64,000 bases of DNA from Cryptomeria japonica (lineage: Eukaryota; Streptophyta; Pinopsida; Cupressales; Cupressaceae), in the NCBI RefSeq assembly GCF_030272615.1, contig NC_081414.1:52510636-52574635 (forward strand), in the 5' to 3' direction. A program made the translations under genes and the position numbers. This document shows, one piece after another, positions 34,231 to 46,218 of the stretch. A model generated the notes under the pieces. That model saw only the letters and a program-made list of their open reading frames with translations, had not been told where the DNA came from and did no database searches. Numbering within the stretch: the first letter of the stretch is position 1; the number at the start of each line of letters is the position of its first letter.

Positions 34231-35380
34231 ATTCAAGCTACTCTTCAATGTATCTACAATATTTACTAAAAAGTCACATTGAAATTGGGTGTAGACATCT
34301 CGACTCTTATTATCTCAAAGAATATTATTCTTTGTAGCTAAATTGCTCTTTGTTCTTTACATTTGTTGGTCAACATTTGTTCAAAAAATGGATTTACGTA
34401 GCATGGTTGTGGGGTCAATAGATGTTTCTCATTGAGAATTTGTCTAAGGATTATGGTTGCTCGTGTTTTCTCTCTGAAATATTTTTTGAGTTGTTCATTC
34501 TTAGATTATATGAAGCTTTAACAGAGTATTGTAACCAAAGCATGTTCCAATTTTCTAAATTAAGAACCCACCTTTTCCAATTTCTAATAGATATGCAAGC
34601 CTTTTGAGCTCTAATTCTACATCTAAATTGTGTTGTTAATCCTTTTGTAAACTACTCATAGTTCAATAGATACTCAATTTAAAAAAAAAAAATTGAATTC
34701 AAATATTCTTTTGTATTACTCATAGATGGACGTGTATTGCTAGAAGATAAAATTCTTGGGGCCATTTTATGTGTTGCATTGGAGCATTGGGAAATATATT
34801 AATGTGCGTGTCACAATGGGATAATTATTTAATAACGAAGAAAGATATTTAATAAAGTGAGAACTTAGTGCCTAATATTATATGAGGGGTCAATGGTATT
34901 GTATTCACATGGTTTTGTGGTACATGGTTTTACTTTACTACTAGTTGTATTTTGTGTGAACTTGATTCTATAATAAAAACACATGTCAATGGTTTAGGTT
35001 GGCTAGTTGAGTGGGTTGTCATTATTGAGTCTTTTTGAAGGTTTCATATGTGAAGCATGAAATGAAATATGTTGATTCATGCTTACACATGAAGGATGCA
35101 TGGGAAAGGCTTGATATTTCATGAGTATTCATTGCAACTCTATAAGTGTTTTGTATTACTTTATGGCTAAATAATATGATGGATCTTGGATGCTTTTGGA
35201 GGCTAGGTTTTTCTCTCATGAGGATTTTTTCGTAGGTATATCGTGTGTTATTTTGTGGCTTATCTATTTGGTATTTGCATAATGGTTATTTTGTAAGCTT
35301 GTATGCATATTTTTTTCCTCATGGGTTATGTAGGAAATGGATTAAATGTAATTGGGTATGAAGCATTGTTTCCTAACAAG

Positions 35381-35393
35381 TGGTATCAAATCC
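35381..35393 (+). promoter_or_regulatory. Possible Copia-type primer binding site of a decayed LTR element
   Basis: tcctaaca followed by AGTGGTATCAAATCC resembles an LTR end plus initiator-Met PBS with mismatches. I found no partner LTR, gag or TSD, so this is only a candidate. Confidence 0.3.
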
Positions 35394-35964
35394 GCCATGG
35401 TTGATTTTGAGTTATAACCCTAGTTTGAATGGATGATGTGCAAAATTGAAGCCATTACTATACATGAAAAATTTGAGACATTATAAGGTATCCATGGAAC
35501 ACATTTGTAGGCTTTGGGTTTGTTGTTATGATGGGTTATTTGCAAATTTGAGGTTTAAAAAATGTTGGGTCAAATGGGTTTCTTGGATGTGCATTCAAAT
35601 GAGGGTTTTGGGGAGAGTTTTAAAAAATGACATTTTGGGCAAAACAAACTTCGCCATTAGATTCATGTCTATTTTCAAAAATTTGAAAAAAATTAGCCCC
35701 AACCCGATCATATGACCATCCAGAGCATCTGTAGAGCAAAAAAAAATAAAACATAATTTTTTCCCATTGGATTAAATATTTCCTACAATTTTAATAAAAA
35801 AATTAGGTACTGTGAAAAAGGCTGAAAAGAATATAAAAATAAAAATGAAAATAATTATGAGTGGTGGTTTGCAGACCCTAAGATGACTCTATGCATGTTA
35901 GTTTGCACATTGATTACATACTTAGTCGTGTACTCCACACAACCCATGAAATTTCTAAAATTAC

Positions 35965-36314
35965 TGTTAGAGTTATCTTGTATTAGCTAATAACTATTTA
36001 TTTAATTATTAGTCTATCATACTCTACACTCAAGCTAAACTTAAGCATTTAATAATATTGTAGGTATTTAATTAATTCTAATTAATAAATACACATTATC
36101 CCTTTAGGGTTGCACATATTTAGGGTTTCACACCTTTAGGGTTGCTATTATCCTTTTATAAGGATTGTATTGTACTTATTCATTTGATTGATTCCCTCTC
36201 TAATGATCTTTTTCTTCAGAGCCATTATTGTTTTTTTGCCTCCATTCTTCTCTTGTGATAGGTATTTTCTTGTAGGTGTTCTTGGGATCTCTGAAGTATT
36301 TCTCAACGTCTTCA
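35965..36314 (+). repeat. Element H 5' LTR
   Basis: 350 bp, TGTTAGAGTTATC to CGTCTTCA. It contains the repeated phrase tttagggtt near 36100-36140. Confidence 0.92.
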
Positions 36315-37240
36315 TGGTATCAGAGTCTACATCTATTGTTGCTTGTTCCTAATTTTTCAAAAGATTTTTTGGAGGAGGGTTTCAAGTTTTTTTAGAGCTT
36401 TTTTATTGGATTTGGGGCAGATGTTTTGTTTCTAATTATTTTGGGCTAAAACGAAGCTCATTGTTGAGCTTATAACGCCCAAAACCCTCCATTTCCATAT
36501 AAAATTTGTCAGATTTCAATAAATTTGGGTTCTGGATATTTTTCTTGGTTTTGCCTTTTTTGGCATGAGTGTTCCTTCCATGATATTAGCCTCATGATGT
36601 GTGTCAACTAAGTGTTCCTTCCATGACACTATGTACTTTCTCTGCACCTTCGATGTTCCTAGTTCTTCGTCATGCAGTTCTTGTTGGTCGTACTTTTCAG
36701 TGAACCTATCCCCCACCCTTGTCTGCATTATGGGGGGGTTTCTCTTGTTGTTCTAATGCTTCCTTGGTTCATTGGATCAACTCTTCAGGGTTTGGTATTT
36801 TATGTTATCTGTATCTTCAAGTTCAGTTGTTTGTCTTTGTTTGTCATTTGATTCGAGTAGTGTTATTTGAGGGCACTCATGCTGATTACAATCTTCTCTA
36901 CTTGATCATCTTATATTTCAGTGGAGGTTCTTCAGATCGACAGTGTTTGCAGGTTCTTCATGCTTTAGTGATTCTTCTACTCTTCTTTTGTTCCTATCTT
37001 TTGGAACATTCTTGTTTGGAGGCTTCTTCAGTCTTTCTCTTGTTGTTTTCATTTCTTTTTGGAGTAGAGTTTTTTCCCATGTGGTTTTCTCTATTTCTCC
37101 AGTTCATACAAATTTGGTTGTGATTGGGTACCTCATCAAGCCTTGTTTTCAGGACCCAAATTTGCCTTCATCATGTAGATGCATTTTTTGCTTCATGCAT
37201 TTAGTTTTTTAGCTACTCCCTAAGTTCATCTTAAGGGGGG

Positions 37241-37593
37241 TGTTAGAGTTATCTTGTATTAGCTAATAATTATTTATTTAATTATTAGTCTATTATACTC
37301 TACGCTTAAGCTAAACTTAGGCATTTAATAATATTGTAGGTATTTAATAATTTCTAATTAATAAATATGCATTATCCCTTTAGGGTTTCTTTAGGGTTGC
37401 ACATATTTAGGGTTTCTATTATCCTTTTATAAGGATTGTATTGTACTTTTTCATTTGACTGATTCCCTCTCTGAATGATAATCTTTTTCTTTAGAGCCAT
37501 TATTGCGTTTTTGCCTCCATTCTTCTCTTGTGATAGGCATTTTACTTGTAGGTGTTCTTGGGATCTCTGAAGTGGTATTTCTCAACTTCTTCA
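37241..37593 (+). repeat. Element H 3' LTR
   Basis: 353 bp, TGTTAGAGTTATC to CTTCTTCA, preceded directly by the G6 purine tract. Confidence 0.92.
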
Positions 37594-37598
37594 ATTAC

Positions 37599-39470
37599 AA
37601 TCACCCCTAATGTTTTCACTGTATCCTAATTAAAGATTGATCAGGTACACATAATGATTTTGGATTTTTTGGAAAATTAAATTCATTTTAAAAATGAAGT
37701 GGGGTTCGCATTTGACTTGCCCATGTAGTGAAATTGGCTATGTTTTTCCAATGGGCATAACTTTCACCAAGGGATTCTATTTTTCAACTTTTTATACTCA
37801 TTGTAAAGTTGGTTCGAAGCACTACATAGTGGTACAAGTTTAGTTCCTTGATTTTTTTGTTTTGACATGTTTTGGGGGCCTAGAAGTCAAATGTTCTCTT
37901 TTTCATAGTTTTGGTCATAACTTTTTCATATGGAATGGGATTTTTAATTTTGAATAAGCGTTGGAGAGAATGTTAAGTATACTACACAATGGTCTAAATT
38001 ATTTAATCAATTTTATTAGTATAGAGAGTTGTGTACTTATTTCATCACTTGCAAGTGCTTAGGATTCTATGTATGATTTTGTGAGCATTCAAACTAGTCA
38101 ATAGGTGAAATGTTGGGGGGATGCATGTTTTTATGAGATATTTATGATACTACAGTTGATTATTAAATTATTTTTCTTGGTACATGTTTATAGGTGTTTT
38201 TTAGAGTTATACTTTTATGGTGATAGGTACATAGGCTGTCTTCAATTGGAGGACATGGTTGGACATGGTTTGAGACTTGGAGTCTCATGTGTATGATAGT
38301 TGAGTGCAAGTACAATATTGGTGTTGATTATGATGTCATGGTTATGTAAGTGTACATTTTGTACATTGACGCGACATAATCAAGTTCATAGTGGTTTGCT
38401 CATGTTTTGGTTTGATGATCAGAGGTTGTTTTTAATCTCCTCAATGCTTATTTGGTTCCTTGACTATGAAACTTGGATGTGGACATGTTTGGAAAATCAA
38501 GTTAGATGTTGATTTGGTGTTTGAGTCATTTGGTCTACAAGCTTATTCTTTTTTATATAACTTGGTTTGTAGGTTACTAATGTGATGATGAGTTCGCATG
38601 ATTCAATGTATGTGATCTGCGAGTTGTGAAATGTTGTAGGTTGTCTTTACTTACATGTTACATACATGACTCAGTTGTGGACTATCTATATCCACGTGAT
38701 TGATTCAATGTTGATGCAAACTTTATTAGTTGACATTATCTATGGTCATTAGTGCATCATTTGGTATGTTTTCTTTGAGATGAAAGGATGGATGTGTTTA
38801 TAGTACCTAGATAGTTGGTTTTAGGACTTGTAGCAAGTGGATTATCATGACATCATGATCTAGCTTGGTTATTCATTGGTTACACATTTTAGTAGAATTT
38901 TTTGACAGTGATTAATTGACAATGTAGGATTTATTCTGATATTTTTGTTGGTAGTTGTATCTTCTTGGCTTGGAGACCTTGGTTTCAGTTGATACTATTG
39001 ACATTTCAGTTGTGTGTGTGGAGATATGGATGACCTTCATTTAGGATATGGTTATCATGATGCCATATGTGACTCAGTATCATGGTTTAGTGGGAGTTGT
39101 TAGTAGTGATATGTATTCACCATTGGATAATGAATGATCTTCTTTAGTATTACAGATGTTTGGAGGATCTCTTGATCCCATTGTTGCAGAAGGGTCTTTC
39201 ACATTTATAGGTTCACTAGTAGGAGGTAGTTGTCTTCATCAGATCAAGGAGATGTTGACATCTTGGAGAGATGGAGGAATCATGGAGCCTTTGGTTTAGG
39301 TGTTGTATATGCTTTCTTTTGACATGTTATTCTTGTTTGATAGGATGGTTTCTATTATATCATGGTATACTCTTGATTACTAGTTCAAAGTTTTGGCATG
39401 ATTTTGTTATTTGATATGTTCATATTGAGCATGTGATCTCCTAGGATGAGATGGTTAGATCATGTTGTGG
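37599..39470. other. Gene-free stretch
   Basis: No supportable ORF. The region has many imperfect ATGATGTCATGG-like words (for example near 38330, 38850 and 39060) but no regular period. It may be a decayed retroelement; nothing is identifiable by eye. Confidence 0.5.
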
Positions 39471-39499
39471 TGCAGTCATAGTTAGGAGGGACCTCAAGG

Positions 39500-40264
39500 A
39501 GATCAATTTGGACCATGCAGTAGGAGTAAAACACAAAGAAAAAAAGACTGTAAGATGATGGAGGCAATGTATAATTGATTGAATTATATCTTGAAAACCA
39601 AATACATTTTGTCGACAACATGTGGGCTAGAAGATTTGGCTCATTGACATGATTATAGTATAAGCATGTTATGCAACATCCGTTTCAAGCAAGAAAGTGA
39701 GCCAACTCTAGAACACCTATTCCTTAGTTTATTTTCTATATTCTCATCACTGCCTATTACATCCTAGATTACATTGATTTATATGATCTAGAGGGATTCG
39801 TGTTGACCCAAGATGAACCAAATACCGATGAACAAAATAAATTGTATAAAACCATTAGGTCGACCTCTACAAATGAAAATCCAAAGGAAGAAGTGTGGAC
39901 CAAAGGGAAGGTTGGCCACATGCCAAGGAACATTGGAATAATGAAATGGATCCCTACAAGCTACGGAAAGGATCCACAAGCTTTACTAATAGAAAAAAGG
40001 TCCAAGCGGTTCTGGTGTTCTAAGCCAGAAAACTGTCTCAGAATATGGAAGCGATAACTTGCCGAAAAAGATCCAAACGTCTCATGGACTTGGGGTAAGG
40101 AAGATAATCACGTTCAAAAGAAAAATATAGCTCCGCAAGATCTAGTGAGACAATGCAAGAAAATTCAGAAAGAAATGTTGAAACTAAAAAACAGAAAACA
40201 AACTGAAAAATAAATGTTTTTGGTCGATGGAAGATTGCCAAGAACCAGGGATGCTCCTGCATCA
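39500..40264 (-). repeat. Element I (Gypsy) 3' LTR, outer end not resolved
   Basis: On the minus strand, TGATGCAGGAGCATCCCTGG begins right after the post-chromodomain sequence. It has the start expected of an LTR and resembles the start of element D's LTRs (TGATGTAGGAGCACC). The distal boundary lies somewhere around 39.5 kb. The partner LTR is outside the window, so length and TSD cannot be checked. Confidence 0.5.
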
Positions 40265-40401
40265 GATATCCAGGGTTGTTGAAAAAAAAGTGAGTCCCTC
40301 ACTTTGCTGGGGTCAAAGGATAACCAAGGCAATCTACCTATGCCTGACGAATCCAAGATGAATCTTCAACTACTCTATCCTTCCATTTCACAAGATACTC
40401 T
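40265..40401 (-). pseudogene. Element I (Gypsy) chromodomain end
   Basis: Minus-strand translation from the insertion point reads EYLVKWKDRVVEDSSWIRQA, a Gypsy chromodomain core, then a TAG, then CLGYPLTPAK and a stop. It continues the integrase found at 63436-64000: removing element B (40402-63435, with its duplicated acttt/actct) puts the two pieces next to each other in the right order and orientation. It belongs to a chromodomain-bearing (Chromovirus-type) Gypsy element. Confidence 0.82.
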
Positions 40402-41378
40402 TGTTGGCAATTGACACTCATCCCATAAGGTAAATTGCATTTAGGATTGCCATTGATGGAAAATCATCTTCAGGTGTTGATATTTCTCATTGGGATTCAT
40501 TGTCTTATCATTTTTCATTGATTGGGTTAACTGTTATATTCACACTTCACTTTATCCTTGATAACCGGTTAGTCTTGGTACCAATAACGTGTATTTGGAA
40601 CCCGGTCAAGTATAGGACCCAGTTAAGATATTTTGTGACCCCGGTAATATCCTTGAAGGAATTTATGGTAGCATGTGAAGGCCAACATGATCATTGGATA
40701 ATGTATGATATACTTTATGATTTGGCAACTGACAGGTTTATTTTTCTTCATTGAGGCCGACATGGTGAAAAGTTAAAGGGTATTTAAGGGAGCTCTTTTA
40801 GTGATGGATTTCAGGTTAATAGTGATGAGATTTTGGATGCGAATCAGTCAGTGATTGATGGTATGTGATTTGATCAGTGAGTTAAATCTTTTGTGCATAG
40901 TTTCACGTGCACAATTCCAACTAGTAGCAGAACAGGGCAGAACAGAGTATCAGTAAACTGGTTCACAGAGGAGGCTGACAGAGCATAAACCAAAACTTAT
41001 CCAGCATGGTTAGATGCAATCGATAAGTTAATTTTTGTTTGTAATCATTGTATAATGTTGTGTAAGTCAATGAGACTTCTATTTGAGCAATGAGCTCTAG
41101 GTAGTGAGCCTGATTGCATGTGCAATCCCCTCTATAAAATATTTGTATACCTTGATCAAGTATATAGATATTGTGGGTATCAGCCCCACCATGGTTTTTC
41201 CCTTTATAGGGTTTTCCACGTATAAATATTGGTGTTATGGTTGTGCTTCATTATGTGTTATTTGTCTTATGCACTTTAATTATATTTACTGTTAACCGGT
41301 TCATATGCAATAAGTTCATAAATTCATTTACCGGTAGAACACTAATTCAGCCCCCCCCAGTGTTCTTGGATTCCAACA
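40402..41378 (+). repeat. Element B 5' LTR
   Basis: A 977-bp LTR. Near its end it carries the conserved GTTTTTCCC...GGGTTTTCCACGT block (41186-41240) and then a C-run before CAGTGTTCTTGGATTCCAACA. Confidence 0.92.
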
Positions 41379-41380
41379 AT

Positions 41381-41392
41381 TGGTATCAGAGC
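41381..41392 (+). promoter_or_regulatory. Element B primer binding site
   Basis: TGGTATCAGAGC follows the LTR end after AT; initiator-Met tRNA type. Confidence 0.9.
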
Positions 41393-41445
41393 TTAGTTCC
41401 TTGGAATAAGTTTAACCACTTGAGGAAGATCCAAAACTTGGAATC

Positions 41446-42537
41446 AATGGAAACTGGCCTGCAGCAACAACTTCAACTTGCTCTTGAGGATCTTGATAAT
41501 GAACATATGGAAAATAGTAAATTGAAGAATGAACTAATGCAAGCCAAATAACACATCATTTCATTGCAAGGAAAGCTTTCAGCTATTCAAGATAAGAGGA
41601 AGGAACTCTGTGATCAACTGCATGATCATAGTAGTGATGAATAAGATGCCTTGAAAGATCAATGCTAGAAACTCACTCGGGAGAACACTATCTTGAAGAA
41701 TGAGATGCAAGCCTTAACCATGAGAATGTGCAAAGAAATTGAGGACAGAAAGAAGAATGAAGAAAAGCTAGCTCAAGCATTGAAGGATAGATTTGAGGAA
41801 TGCAATAGACTGACACATGAGAATGACATGTTGAAACTTGAGTTGATTTAGTCCCAAAATAATGAACAGGAACTTGAGAGACAAATCATAATCATGAGAG
41901 ATGATTTAGTCACTGCAAATGAGTACAAAGAAAATTTCAAAGCCAACTCTACAAAACTTGATGAGCTGCTAAAGAGTTAGAGAGATGTTAATGACAAGAG
42001 AGGTCTTGGTTATGAAAATGGAGAAAGATCTGGTACTGCACAAAAAGATCAATCATCTAGTCAGAAGCAGAATCATGCCAACAACTAGAACCGGAAATCA
42101 TCGGTAAGACAGCCTAATGCTCACAAATTCAATGGTGCATGCTTTGTTTGCAATAAAATGGTCATATAGCAAGTCAGTGAAGAAATAGGAACAATCAAAA
42201 CAATGCATCATTTACTGGTCTTGGAAATGTCAGATGTCATGCATGTAGTAGATTTGGTCATATGGCTAATCAATGCAGATCAAAAGGAAATCAAGGGTAA
42301 AACAAAGAAATTCAGAAGAACAATATTATCTGTTATGCATGCAACAAGATTGGACATATTGCTAAGCATTGTAGGAGTAAGAACCCACTGATAGCTAATG
42401 GAAATGCAGATGAGAAGGGAAAGACAAAGGTTGAAGATATCAGAAAACAACATGAGAGAAGATGGGTTAGGAGATCAGATACTCAACCAGAAGAACCATC
42501 AAGTCCTGTACCAGAAGCAGGGACAACCAGTAACTAA
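41446..42537 (+). pseudogene. Element B ORF1: coiled coil plus CCHC zinc knuckles
   Basis: Met at 41446 opens a heptad-rich coiled coil (to about 41960) that includes MCKEIEDRKKNEE, nearly the same as in element A. It is interrupted by several TAG/TAA codons. Knuckles follow: a damaged CFVCNK...GHIASQC near 42140 (single-base loss), CHACSRFGHMANQC near 42237 and CYACNKIGHIAKHC near 42331. After the frameshift near 42160 the remaining knuckles lie in another frame. It ends at a TAA near 42537. Gag-like role inferred. Confidence 0.8.
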
Positions 42538-42912
42538 GGCACTATGCCTTAGGGGTAGGCAAATCATTGAAGATCATACAAACACCCTGGATTAGGTCTA
42601 TAGTCAGAGAATTCTAATTGTGGATGGATACTCAAGAGAATTCAAGCGTTTACCAGAACTTATATGTAGAATTTGTGATCCGGTCAGTTTCTCCGGTAGC
42701 ATTTATGACAATGAAAAATTACGGTTAATGGCGATACAAGGGAAAAAGTTAAGTCATTTCCTCACACAACAATCGAGCATTCTGAAGAGTGATTTCTAGA
42801 GCATTTCAAGAGTCCAAAGGTGAATTGTGCAAGCATCGACACTTGAAGGCGATTTCATCATCTGACATAATCTTGAGGTATTTACCGTTTGTAGAAACCC
42901 TAGTTATCTATC

Positions 42913-43335
42913 ATGGCTTCTTCATTGAATGTTGATACTCCTTTGGTGGTGGAAATCAAGAACTGCCCTCATCTTGAATTTAAGAAGCATCCTTTCAAAT
43001 CTATTTTGGATGATCCTTTGGGAGCATTCTTGAGCATTTTCCATGGTGTTCTTTGTATCGAAAACATTAGGGCATACATCCATTGTGACATTGAGGAGCT
43101 TGGGAGCTACAACTTGTCCTACATGTTCACCAAAAACCTGATCATCGACAAGCAGTTGAAGATGGAATATGAACATTTGCAAAGGAAGTGTTTTACCCAT
43201 TTTATGGACATTTTGACATTTGACAAAGCTAAATGGGTCCAATATATTCTCAGTTGCATTCATGGGGAATTCATTTGGTTGGACCGACCATACAAGATCA
43301 TTGAGGAAGTTATCAAAAATATCACATGTCTTCAT
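42913..43335 (+). pseudogene. Element B ORF2, N-terminal part
   Basis: It starts Met-Ala-Ser-Ser at 42913 after a non-coding gap of about 375 bp. It reads DPLGAFLSIFHGVLC, IHCDIEELGSY and ILSCIHGEFIWLDR, parallel to IGAFSQIPKGVVY and RVHGEFFWLD in element A. Element C inserted at 43336 (ttcat/ttcaa duplication), and the frame resumes in phase at 57452 with QKVGGLPCPR. This part is open over its whole length. Confidence 0.78.
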
Positions 43336-44414
43336 TGTTGGCTTGATGATGATTGTAATGAATTCATCATATGTTGTCATTGATGAAACACATACACACA
43401 CATATGTTTATATTGTCTACCGGTATAACTTCAAGTTGTTTATACTACAACCGGTATGCTAGAGTTTATACTAAGAGGTTTATCTCTAACTGGTACTTTG
43501 TGATAACCGATATATGCATAGAAGACAACCAATTGATACACTTTAATCGGCATCAACATAAAGATCAAGCAGAGATTATATCAGGAGATTCATGGATAAC
43601 GGTTCGTATATTTAACTCCAACTGGTATTCGTTGATTGTGTGATGAGTTATCTCATTGATAATTTTTGGCGGTTTTTTTGTGTTGAGTTATGATCACTTG
43701 ACCAGATACACTACACCTAGGAAATTGTGTTATGATTTCTTTGGGCTAACATGAAATCTAAATGTCTATATATTGACATCACAATGAATTATTGCATATG
43801 AGTTAAAATGATATGTTATGTGCGAAAGTAAAAACAGCAGAGTATGTAGAAGAGCGGTGTTGAATATGCTTAGAAGGATCTGATCAAGCAAAATATTGTG
43901 CTACTCAGACAGATCAAACCAATCGTGTTGTTTTCTAACAATCACAACAGAATTCAAATCCCCTAACCGGGTAAGCTCTAACAAGATTTAATGTACAAAT
44001 CCTCTAACAGGGTGATCCATTAGTTTGGATTCAGAAATCCTCCACCGAGGTTACTCCTAATAGGGTACTACCTTTCACAAGGTATAAGCTTCTAATCAAG
44101 CTTTGGGATCTCTAACAAGATTCACTCCTAGCAGAGCTCTTTGTAGACCCTAACCGGTCAGTTATCTATTACTGCAGATAGTTAACTTGTGAGTTCCATC
44201 TCATCATGGTTTTTACCTACTTGGGTTTTCCACGTATAAATATTTGTGTTATGGTGGATGTTCTACTTATTGTGGATGTTGTTATATCATTTTGGATTAC
44301 ATGCGTTGTGTTTAAATTTTTTGTTAAGTTCATCTACCGGTTAGTGTTTGAAGTAGTTTTATTTTTGGGGTCATTGGTTCACCCCCCCCCTCTCAGTGCT
44401 TTTCAAGTCCATCA
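43336..44414 (+). repeat. Element C 5' LTR
   Basis: A 1079-bp LTR with the conserved TTTTT...GGGTTTTCCACGTATAAATAT block at about 44197-44255 and a C8 run before TCTCAGTGC near its end. Confidence 0.92.
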
Positions 44415-44416
44415 AT

Positions 44417-44428
44417 TGGTATCAGAGC
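44417..44428 (+). promoter_or_regulatory. Element C primer binding site
   Basis: TGGTATCAGAGC after the LTR end; initiator-Met tRNA type. Confidence 0.9.
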
Positions 44429-44476
44429 CTAACTTCTTTGAAGCCTAATCACTTAGAAGGGAACCTTGACACCACC

Positions 44477-45769
44477 ATGGGGGACATGAGCTACTTTGAG
44501 ATGGCTAGAGAGTTAGAAGCTAGCAGAAATGAGCTTGAACCCTTAGGGTCAAAGTGAAAGCTTCACAAGTTAAAAGGAGAGAGCTAACTTAAAAACTATT
44601 AGAGATTTCTGATAATAGTTCTTCAAATGAGGCCAATATTGATGCTTTAGCCAAGGAAGTTGAAAAGTTCAATGGTGAAAAGGTAAATCCGAGGAGAGAG
44701 CTAGAAGGTCTTACTATTCGCATGAGTTGGGAACTGGAAGCTAGAAGAGTTATTGAAGATCTTATCAAGGAAGGAGATCATGAGATTTCCAAGATCAAGC
44801 ATGAAAATGCTACCTTGGATGAGCATTTGAATGCTGAAAGAGAAGAGAAGGAGAACCTACAGCTAGATCTTGAATTAGCATCATCTCTAAGAGAGAACAT
44901 GTCAAAGCATAATGAAGATCTCACGAAATAGCCTACCGAAGCTAATGAGAAAATGGAAAAGATCAACAAGAGTTCTAACTTGCTTGAAGAACAAATTCAA
45001 TCACAAAGGCTGAAAGTTGATACCTCTGGACTTGGTTTTCATACATCTGAGAGGTGAATCCTTCGATACCAAGAGCAACACTCTTAAGAACAAATCTGCT
45101 CCTAAGATCAAGAAGCCTACTGGTAAGAAGCTGTTTAAACCTATTTTCTTTGTTTTTCATAAATCTGGTCACATTGCAAATGTTTGTAAAGACAAACCTA
45201 AAAGAAATGCAAGCTACAATACTAATGCTAGGTATGTGTTCAAGAAATTTGAAGTTCATTGCTTCACATGCAGAATGTATGGACATAGATATGTTGAGTG
45301 CAGACATGGAGAAAACAATCATGTACCACATATGCATCCAAGACCGAATGACAACTGGATGAGGAATTTTGACAACCAGGTCAACATGAACTGGCAAAGA
45401 CCCTATGGCAACTGGTTTAGTCCATTTGAGATGGAAAAGGTAAAAAATGTCATTTGCACCTTCTATAATAACTTTGGTCATGTGGCTATGAATTGCAGAA
45501 GAAGAGCTGGGAGGGGAAATGCAAGACCTTGGAAATCATCTAGTATGGTCTGCTATCACTACAACAAACTGGGGCACTTAGCAAAATTTTGTAGATCCAG
45601 AAATATCAAACTGGTCAATTCTTCTAAGGATCAGAAAGGAAAGTAGAAAGTTAATGTTGAAGAAACCAGAGAGGGAATGAATCAGATATGGAAGAAAAAG
45701 AGTGATGACTCACATGGAGAAGAAATTGTTCCTTCACCCAGTGAAGAGAACCCTGCACTGGTGAATTAA
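44477..45769 (+). pseudogene. Element C ORF1: coiled coil plus zinc knuckles
   Basis: Met at 44477 opens a Glu/Lys-rich coiled coil (MGDMSYFEMARELEASRNE, then after stops and a frameshift EARRVIEDLIKEGDHE to about 44930). Further on are four knuckle-like units: FVFHKSGHIANVC (first Cys lost) near 45150, CFTCRMYGHRYVEC near 45262, CTFYNNFGHVAMNC near 45457 and CYHYNKLGHLAKFC near 45552. Two of these lack the second Cys, so zinc binding is probably partly lost. It ends at a TAA near 45769. Confidence 0.78.
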
Positions 45770-46218
45770 GCCTTTTAATATGGCTAAGGGGAGCTTAACA
45801 GTAAATACACCTCCAAACCCCTTGAGATAAATGAGCGGTAAGAGAATTTTGAAGAATAAAATTTTGATAACTTTTTGGCAATATGTTATCAACCGGTTTT
45901 CTCCTTGAGCGGTGAAATCAGGGTTTGTAACCCTAACAGGTGAGCATTTAATGTAGTAGGTAAAAAGGATAAAGCAAGTTTTTATTTTGTTATTTTTACC
46001 CTAATGCATTCGAGAAAATAAATTTGGAGTGCTTGCTGAGCTTAGAAAGATTGTTGGTAGATAATTGTTGAAGTTGCATTGTGATTTGTAATCAAGTTGA
46101 TTTGAAGGTTGTAGAAGATTGAACTGGTGTGCACTTGGGCATTCAACTGGTAAATGAGGCAGCATGCGTAAAATAAGTATTTCTTTGAAAATCTTGCTTC
46201 GAATCTTGTTCATCTGAA

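Larger units (their letters stand above)
32606..35370. other. Gene-free stretch with small tandem duplications
   Basis: No coding sequence is supportable. It contains two small tandem duplications (33851-33982 and 34062-34230). A TATATATAG motif near 33510 is followed by no open gene. Confidence 0.55.
35965..37593 (+). mobile_element. Element H: short non-autonomous LTR element (TRIM-like)
   Basis: Two near-identical LTRs of about 350 bp flank a 926-bp internal region. There are perfect 5-bp duplications attac at 35960-35964 and 37594-37598, a PBS TGGTATCAGAG at 36315, and a purine tract TTAAGGGGGG at 37231-37240. The internal part contains no gag or pol motif; its longest frame (36719-37123) is a hydrophobic run with no domain. 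Size and content fit TRIM/SMART-type elements, somewhat larger than the classic ones. Confidence 0.92.

Noticed and set aside
36719-37123. 134-codon hydrophobic frame inside element H
   Set aside because: T-rich sequence gives Phe/Leu/Ser runs; no homologous motif, and an overlapping frame is equally open.
38100-38125. TGTTGGGGGGATGC as a possible LTR start pairing with the PBS-like site at 35381
   Set aside because: No second copy of the sequence and no duplication could be found.
39800-40057. Open frame on the plus strand with KRFWCSKPENCLRIWKR, suggesting a host or transposase gene
   Set aside because: It lies antisense within the presumed 3' LTR of Gypsy element I, next to the chromodomain, and has no recognised domain.
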